Assembly (NCBI GenBank): GCA_955652585.1
Contig: CATPBF010000027.1
Span: 1-19,061, forward strand
Origin: Candidatus Dormiibacterota bacterium
Lineage (GTDB): Bacteria > Chloroflexota > Dormibacteria > Dormibacterales > Dormibacteraceae
Length of the DNA: 19,061 nucleotides
Reading direction: 5' to 3'
How positions within the stretch are numbered: the first letter of the stretch is position 1; each line of letters opens with the position of its first letter. Below are positions 15,060 through 19,061 of this stretch, one piece after another. The notes under the pieces are model-generated. The model searched no databases. It saw nothing but the letters and a program-made list of their open reading frames with translations, and was not told the DNA's origin. Both the position numbers and the translations under genes were made by a program.

Positions 15060-16421
15060 CTACCGAATGCCTCCGACGGCGTGCGGGTTCATGATCCCGG
15101 CCGGATCGATGGCCTCCTTGACCGACCTCCAGACTCGCATCCACCCTCCCATCTCGTCCGCGACCCACCGTGCCCTTACCTGTCCGGTGCCGTGGTGGTG
15201 GCTGATGGTAGCCCCTAGCTCCAGCGCCGATGTCATCGCGCCCTCCCAGGCTCGGTTGTAGGTCGACCGAGCGTCTTCTTCCGTATCCCCCGCGCCCGCG
15301 AACGAGAAGTAAGCGCAGCAGCCCTGCTCGTAGGCATGACTGAAATGGCATAACGCCACTCCTCCGACCCCTATTGCGGTTTTGACGCGGGCGTGAAGCT
15401 CCGGGAGTACGGTCCATGGCGCCGCCAGCTCGATCACGTCGAGATAGGAGCATGGCGGCTCGAGCATCCTCTTGAGGCGCTCGGCGGAAAGATCGAACCG
15501 GTGCCGCTTCCACCGCTCCCAGGGCTCTTCGCCGAGATCGGTCGCTTGTCCGGCCAGCCGCCGCACCTCCGCCGCTTCCGCACGGGCGACACTGTCGAGC
15601 CCGGCGGTCGCGACCACGAGCACGCTGCTGCCGAGTGGAAGCTCGTAGCCGTTGAAGGCCGCGTCCTCGGGGTCGTAAAGGCGCATCAGGAGCGGCCGCA
15701 TCCCCGACTGCATGATCGCGCGCATGCACTCGAGGCCGGATTTGAGGTCGGCGAAGCCATAGCCACGTCCGATCACGGCTTCGGGCAGCCGGTGAACCTT
15801 GAGCACGGCGCCGAGGATGATCCCGAGCGCGCCCTCCGAACCCAACCAGAGCTCGTGCAATGCCGGTCCTACCGCCGAGCGCGGGCCGGGCCGCGGAGCG
15901 GCGAATGTGCCGTCGGGCAGCACCACCGCCAATCCCAGCACCATGTCCTCGATGCTGCCGTAGCGGCTCGATTCCTGGCCCGATGACCGTGTCGCGCACA
16001 GCCCGCCGACGGTCGTGCCCGCAAGCGAGCTCGGGTAATGGCCGAGGGTCAGCCCGCGGTCGTTGAGATTCTGTTCCAGGGCCAGCCCGTTCACTCCCGA
16101 CTCGCTGTGGCAAATCAGGTTCGTTTCATCGACCTCGAGGATGCGATCGAACGCGCCCATGTCGAGCACGAGCTCACCCGACTGCGCACCGAGCGCCCCG
16201 CACACCCCGGTCGCTCCCCCGAGGGGCGTGACCACGACGCCATGATCCGTCGCCCAGCGAAGGATGGCCGAGACCTGGTCGCGGCCTGACGGTCGAGCCA
16301 CGAGCACGCGCGGCGGAGCGTTGCCCGCGCGCTCATCCATGATCGCCAGCGGCCAGAGGTCGCGCACGGGACGCTCGTGCAGCGCGCCCGCGCCCACAAT
16401 TGCCTCCAGCTCTGCTCTCAC
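15060..16421 (-). CDS. FAD-binding oxidase, alkyldihydroxyacetonephosphate-synthase-like
   Basis: 453 residues. The fold is the vanillyl-alcohol-oxidase/GlcD type with FAD-binding PLGGATGVCG (66-75), HYPSS (128-132), TVGG (137-140) and GSEGALGII (194-202). Several blocks match alkyl-DHAP synthase more closely than GlcD: TRSSGQESSRYGSIEDMV, SHAYEQGCCAYFSF with Y364 at the place of the catalytic tyrosine, and ISHHHGTGQVRARW with the triple histidine at 408-410. That enzyme swaps the acyl group of acyl-DHAP for a fatty alcohol, the first ether-lipid step. A 2-hydroxyacid dehydrogenase role remains possible. I chose the GTG at 16421, which overlaps the upstream stop as GTGA. A TTG at 16457 would extend 12 residues into the previous gene. 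Confidence 0.83.
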   Translation of the reverse strand: MRAELEAIVGAGALHERPVRDLWPLAIMDERAGNAPPRVLVARPSGRDQVSAILRWATDHGVVVTPLGGATGVCGALGAQSGELVLDMGAFDRILEVDETNLICHSESGVNGLALEQNLNDRGLTLGHYPSSLAGTTVGGLCATRSSGQESSRYGSIEDMVLGLAVVLPDGTFAAPRPGPRSAVGPALHELWLGSEGALGIILGAVLKVHRLPEAVIGRGYGFADLKSGLECMRAIMQSGMRPLLMRLYDPEDAAFNGYELPLGSSVLVVATAGLDSVARAEAAEVRRLAGQATDLGEEPWERWKRHRFDLSAERLKRMLEPPCSYLDVIELAAPWTVLPELHARVKTAIGVGGVALCHFSHAYEQGCCAYFSFAGAGDTEEDARSTYNRAWEGAMTSALELGATISHHHGTGQVRARWVADEMGGWMRVWRSVKEAIDPAGIMNPHAVGGIR

Positions 16422-17551
16422 GTTCCGGATTTTGCCGCCCAGCGGCCGGCGAGCCAACCGGTGAGGATGGGCACGCCGAATCCGCAGGCCCCGGCGTAGT
16501 CGTATCCACCAAGCACCGCCCCGGCGGCATACAGGTTGGAATACGGCACCTGGCCGCTCTCATCGACCGGATGGAGCTGGTTGTCCGCGCGCAGACCGCT
16601 GCGGAGCTCCTCGGCGGGGTCGATGTATTGAAGGTGCTGCAGGCGCGTCCCGCTCCCGGCCACCGCCTCGCCGTCATGGAAGACTCCGAGATTCAGGAGC
16701 GGCTCGCTCGGGACGCGCCCGCCGTCGAGGCCCCCGCCGATGTGATGGCCCGTGGCGAGGATGAAGGAGTCGCCGCGCAGCGAGCGCTCGCCTGCCCGCA
16801 CCGATGTGATCCGGCCACGAGCCGACTCGACCGATTCCACCGTCGCCTTGATCGAACCCAGACCGATCGCCTGCTGAAGCCGCCAGCCGTGCGGCGACGG
16901 CGGCGTCGACAACAGCTCGAATGAGTCCGGCGGCAGGTTCGTGAACCCGGGCGGGTAGGCGGCCGTCGCCGCTCGGGCTTTGGTGAGGACGGGCGCGCGC
17001 CGCCCGTACAGGTCCGTGAGCGCGGCCGCCGTGGGCAGGTCTGCGATCGAGACCTGTTCGGCGAACGCCGTGATGCCGTGCAGCTCACTCAGCGCTTGCG
17101 CCGTCGCCACCGCGTCATAGTCTCCGACCTCCGCCACGCCAACTACTGCCACCCTCCGGCCGATCAGTGCCTGGAGCTCGCCGGGCGCCACGGTTGCGGG
17201 GACGAGATTCCCCGGTCGAGCGAGCCCGTGGATGTCGGCATAGCGGCCTCGCGTGCGCCAGCCACCCTCGACCTTCAAGCCGTCTTTCTCGAGTGCGAGC
17301 AGCAGCGATTGGATCGCGGCGTCGAGCTCCAGGCTGAGACGTACGGAGTCGAGCCCGAGCCGGGTGAACGGGTGGTGAGGCTGGGTCTTGAGGATGGCGT
17401 CGAGGTCGTCGACGACCTCCATCGCTCCCGCATACAACGCGGTGGCCCCCGGGGCTCTCGCGACGACCGTGACCTCCGCGCCCTCGCGCCTGGCGCCCAG
17501 GGCGGCGCTGTACCCGGCGATGCCGCCGCCGATGACGACGACCCGACTCAT
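16418..17551 (-). CDS. glpB: GlpB-like FAD protein (anaerobic glycerol-3-phosphate dehydrogenase subunit B family)
   Basis: 377 residues. A Rossmann FAD loop is at the N-terminus (VVVIGGGIAGYSAALGA, 4-20), followed by the GATALYAGAMEVV stretch (35-47) in the place of the GlpB SALHFSSGSLDLL. Further GlpB-family marks are ATGHHIGGGL before a PLL-NLGVF segment, and the C-terminal LYAAGAVLGGYDYAGACGFG. In the known complex GlpB works with GlpA and the Fe-S subunit GlpC to oxidise glycerol-3-phosphate to DHAP and pass electrons to quinone; neither partner is in this window. The ATG overlaps the ribF stop (ATGA) and its stop overlaps the next start (GTGA). Its presence next to an alkyl-DHAP-synthase homologue suggests a DHAP-related role, which is inference. 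Confidence 0.8.
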   Translation of the reverse strand: MSRVVVIGGGIAGYSAALGARREGAEVTVVARAPGATALYAGAMEVVDDLDAILKTQPHHPFTRLGLDSVRLSLELDAAIQSLLLALEKDGLKVEGGWRTRGRYADIHGLARPGNLVPATVAPGELQALIGRRVAVVGVAEVGDYDAVATAQALSELHGITAFAEQVSIADLPTAAALTDLYGRRAPVLTKARAATAAYPPGFTNLPPDSFELLSTPPSPHGWRLQQAIGLGSIKATVESVESARGRITSVRAGERSLRGDSFILATGHHIGGGLDGGRVPSEPLLNLGVFHDGEAVAGSGTRLQHLQYIDPAEELRSGLRADNQLHPVDESGQVPYSNLYAAGAVLGGYDYAGACGFGVPILTGWLAGRWAAKSGT

Positions 17552-18453
17552 CGCTTGACGATGCGCCTCGTGTCCGCCACGTCGCGCTTGAGCTGCTGCA
17601 CGAGATCGTCGACAGTCGGGAACGCAATGTCTGCATGCAGGTAGCGGACGAAATGAAACTCGAGCCGCTGCTGGTAGAGGTCCCCTTCGAAATCCAGCAG
17701 GAACGCCTCGACCCGGAGCTGCGTGCCTCCGAAGGTGGGCCGGTACCCGACCGACAGCGCGGAGATGAAATCACCCTCTGGAGCTCTGACCCGGCCCGCG
17801 TACGCCCCGAGCGCCGGCACGAGCTTGTTTGGTTCGATGGCGATGTTGGCGGTCGGGAAGCCGAGGGTTCGGCCCACCCTGTCCCCCGCCTCGACCGGGC
17901 CCGAAAGCGAATACTCGCGGTCCAGCAGCCGGCTCGCGGTCTCGACATCGCCGAGCGTGACCAGGCGCCGAACGTCCGAGCTGTGCAGGGCTTTTCCATC
18001 CACGAGAAGGGGAGGCACCACGTCGACCGAGTGACCACGGTCGCGGAGCCAGCCTGCGCTGCCCTGGCGCTCGCGACCGAACGCGAAGTCGAAGCCGATG
18101 ACCCACCGGCGGACGTCCATCACCGCAGCGAGCTGGTCGACAAACTCTTGCGGAGACAACGCGGCCAGGGCACGGTCGAATCGCAGCACGATCGCGTGCT
18201 CGATCCCGCGGGCCTCGATCAGCGCGAGCTTCTCTTGCAGGGTGGTGATCGACTGCGGGCAGTTGGCGGGATCGAGAAGACACCGCGGGTGCGGTTCGAA
18301 CGTGATCAGTGCCGGCTGCGCCTGTTCCTCCGCGGCCGCTTTCACTGTCCTCCTGATCACCTCGGCATGACCGAGATGCACGCCGTCGAAGCTGCCGATC
18401 GTGAGAGCGACGCGGCCGATCGGGCTCGATGGCAGCCCTAGATGAACCTTCAG
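17548..18453 (-). CDS. ribF: Bifunctional riboflavin kinase/FAD synthetase
   Basis: 301 residues from a CTG at 18453. It makes FMN and then FAD. The adenylyltransferase domain shows TIGSFDGVHLGH (18-29), GFDFAFGRER (120-129) and HSSDVRR (157-163); the flavokinase domain shows GRTLGFPTANI (194-204), YRPTFGG and the LLDFEGDLY block. The first canonical start, a GTG at 18381, lies inside the FDGVHLGH motif and would delete the nucleotide-binding loop. The frame is open upstream, and from CTG it reads LKVHLGLPSSPIGR, just like a normal RibF N-terminus. The CTG overlaps the truB stop (CTGA) and has AAAAGG seven bases upstream. The product supplies FAD used by the next two enzymes. Confidence 0.93.
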   Translation of the reverse strand: MKVHLGLPSSPIGRVALTIGSFDGVHLGHAEVIRRTVKAAAEEQAQPALITFEPHPRCLLDPANCPQSITTLQEKLALIEARGIEHAIVLRFDRALAALSPQEFVDQLAAVMDVRRWVIGFDFAFGRERQGSAGWLRDRGHSVDVVPPLLVDGKALHSSDVRRLVTLGDVETASRLLDREYSLSGPVEAGDRVGRTLGFPTANIAIEPNKLVPALGAYAGRVRAPEGDFISALSVGYRPTFGGTQLRVEAFLLDFEGDLYQQRLEFHFVRYLHADIAFPTVDDLVQQLKRDVADTRRIVKR

Positions 18454-18776
18454 CTCAGGACCTTTTCGGGCACAAACGTGCGGCGGAGAGGGTCGGTGTG
18501 GCCGAGCGCCACCAGCCGGCCGGCGGAATCGTGGGCGCGGATAAGACCGGGGCCCGGCTCTGGGAGCACGCGCACAGAGCGTCCCTGGCGGACCATCGCC
18601 TCCTGCTCGACGTTGAGGCGTACACGCTCCATCTCCGGCAGTATGACTTCGGCCGGCAGCAGTCGACTGCGTACGTCCTCAGCGGTGGTCTGGGCCTCGA
18701 CTTTCATGGCCGTCTCGACTGTCAGCGGGCCGTAAGCGATGCGGACCAGGCGGCCCAGGTAGCCCCCCACCCCCAA
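18450..18776 (-). CDS. truB: tRNA pseudouridine synthase B, C-terminal fragment (broken truB)
   Basis: About 108 residues from a TTG: GVGGYLGRLVRIAYGPLTVE at the end of the catalytic domain, then a PUA-like RNA-binding region (RVRLNVEQEAMVRQG, GLIRAHDSAGRLVALG, FVPEKVLS). TruB makes pseudouridine 55 in the tRNA T-loop. The same frame continues to the right as IARDLGRR (18777-18800), then hits four stop codons in an AT-rich patch before resuming as the rest of TruB. So this is the 3' part of a gene that also contains 18834-19061. The stop overlaps the ribF start. As a stand-alone protein it would lack the active site. Confidence 0.85.
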   Translation of the reverse strand: MGVGGYLGRLVRIAYGPLTVETAMKVEAQTTAEDVRSRLLPAEVILPEMERVRLNVEQEAMVRQGRSVRVLPEPGPGLIRAHDSAGRLVALGHTDPLRRTFVPEKVLS

Positions 18777-18800
18777 CCGGCGGCCGAGGTCGCGAGCGAT

Positions 18801-18836
18801 TTATTTTTTTTATGTTACGGTGACAAAAGTGATCTA
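18801..18836 (-). other. AT-rich patch with four stop codons inside truB
   Basis: Twelve codons read, on the minus strand, TAG ATC ACT TTT GTC ACC, then GTA ACA TAA AAA AAA TAA. Only 9 of 36 bases are G or C, against a very GC-rich surrounding. It occupies exactly the space of the TruB segment around the conserved GTYIR motif, and the frame is the same on both sides. A run of eight A and three TAA/TAG-type stops besides the first give it an artefact-like or decayed look. Confidence 0.8.
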
Positions 18837-19061
18837 CACGCGTGCGACCGCCTGGGGTCCCGCGACAAAGTCGAGCACCCGAGCCTCGTATACCTCGACC
18901 TCCCTGGCCGCAGGCTTCGGCTCTTCGCCGCGGCGCGCGAGTCGGTATGCGCGCTCGCCTTCGACTTTGACCGCCGAGAATGCGGGCGGTTCCTGGAGGA
19001 TGCGACCGGTGAATTGCGTCAGGGCCAGGGCGACATCGTCGCCGGTCAGGACGCTCGGATC
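18834..19061 (-). CDS. truB: tRNA pseudouridine synthase B, catalytic-domain fragment (broken truB, 5' end off the window)
   Basis: 75 residues, entering from the right edge and ending at the TAG at 18836-18834. It contains the TruB block QEPPAFSAVKVEGERAYRLA (23-42), then RRGEEPKPAAREVEVYEA, which corresponds to the region after the catalytic aspartate (the aspartate itself is outside the window). It stops at QAVARV, just where a normal TruB would go on with a short strand and the GTYIR motif. Together with 18450-18776 it forms one gene in one frame, so either the gene is genuinely inactivated or the sequence between is wrong. Confidence 0.82.
   Translation of the reverse strand, partial: DPSVLTGDDVALALTQFTGRILQEPPAFSAVKVEGERAYRLARRGEEPKPAAREVEVYEARVLDFVAGPQAVARV

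Noticed and set aside
14941..16113. Minus-strand frame of 390 codons over the FAD enzyme
   Set aside because: Arg/Ala-rich shadow in another frame of the alkyl-DHAP-synthase-like gene.
16419..16457. TTG at 16457 as start of the FAD enzyme
   Set aside because: It would reach 40 bases into the glpB-like gene and add 12 residues without homology; the GTG at 16421 makes the same 4-base overlap as its neighbours.
18801..18814. T-run on the plus strand as a terminator
   Set aside because: No plus-strand gene ends here and no stable GC hairpin precedes the T-run.
18801..18836. Promoter in the AT-rich patch (TTGTCA with TAAATC 17 bases later)
   Set aside because: The -10 match is poor, and the patch replaces coding sequence at unchanged length, which a promoter would not explain.
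1..19061. CRISPR array, tRNA, rRNA, insertion sequence or prophage
   Set aside because: No regularly spaced direct repeats, cloverleaf sequences, transposase or phage motifs were found; the only repeat family is the two-copy hairpin.

Overview
The window is high-GC bacterial chromosome, almost entirely coding, with 17 genes or gene parts on the minus strand and one small gene on the plus strand. Read in the direction of transcription (right to left) the order is truB (3' part, broken) - ribF - glpB-like - alkyl-DHAP-synthase-like FAD enzyme - diacylglycerol-kinase-like - gamma-glutamyltransferase - rpsO - pnp - dapB - membrane protein - asd - dapA - type-4 uracil-DNA glycosylase - rnj - zinc-ribbon membrane protein - [plus-strand zinc-ribbon gene] - ftsK - rodZ-like - pgsA/cinA (runs off the left edge). 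The backbone truB-ribF-rpsO-pnp ... asd-dapA-rnj ... ftsK ... rodZ-pgsA-cinA is the arrangement known from Bacillus-type chromosomes (truB-ribC-rpsO-pnpA-asd-dapG-dapA-rnjB-spoIIIE-ymfM-pgsA-cinA). With the high GC, RNase J, frequent GTG/TTG starts and Chloroflexota-like small zinc-ribbon proteins, this suggests a terrabacterial lineage such as Chloroflexota or Dormibacterota, probably from a metagenome assembly. That placement is inference.

Right part (12.6-19.06 kb): RNA modification (truB) and flavin cofactor synthesis (ribF) are followed by four genes that are not in the Bacillus-type string: a GlpB-like flavoprotein, a homologue of alkyldihydroxyacetonephosphate synthase, a lipid-kinase-family protein and a gamma-glutamyltransferase. 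truB/ribF, ribF/glpB and glpB/alkyl-DHAP-synthase all join by 4-base stop/start overlaps (CTGA, ATGA, GTGA), so this is one tightly coupled operon. The first three inserted genes look like a glycerophosphate or ether-lipid module, and RibF would supply the FAD that two of them need.

Middle (4.2-12.6 kb): rpsO-pnp has its own probable promoter (a perfect TATAAT) and a structured leader. It is followed without gaps by the diaminopimelate/lysine genes dapB, asd and dapA, with a three-helix membrane protein between dapB and asd. A Fe-S uracil-DNA glycosylase and RNase J follow, joined by a GTGA overlap. Left part (1-4.2 kb): two short zinc-ribbon genes converge, then ftsK, a RodZ-like protein and a PgsA protein fused in frame to a CinA C-terminal domain.

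Points that stand out: (i) a 36-base AT-rich patch with four stop codons replaces exactly the GTYIR-motif segment of truB without changing its length; (ii) an imperfect hairpin repeat occurs twice, over the start of rnj and just upstream of rpsO-pnp, i.e. in front of two ribonuclease genes; (iii) PgsA and CinA are one continuous frame; (iv) ribF appears to start at CTG; (v) the glycosylase lacks any usable start codon for the segment carrying two of its four Fe-S cysteines; (vi) the GlpB/alkyl-DHAP-synthase/lipid-kinase module. No tRNA, rRNA, insertion sequence or CRISPR array was seen.
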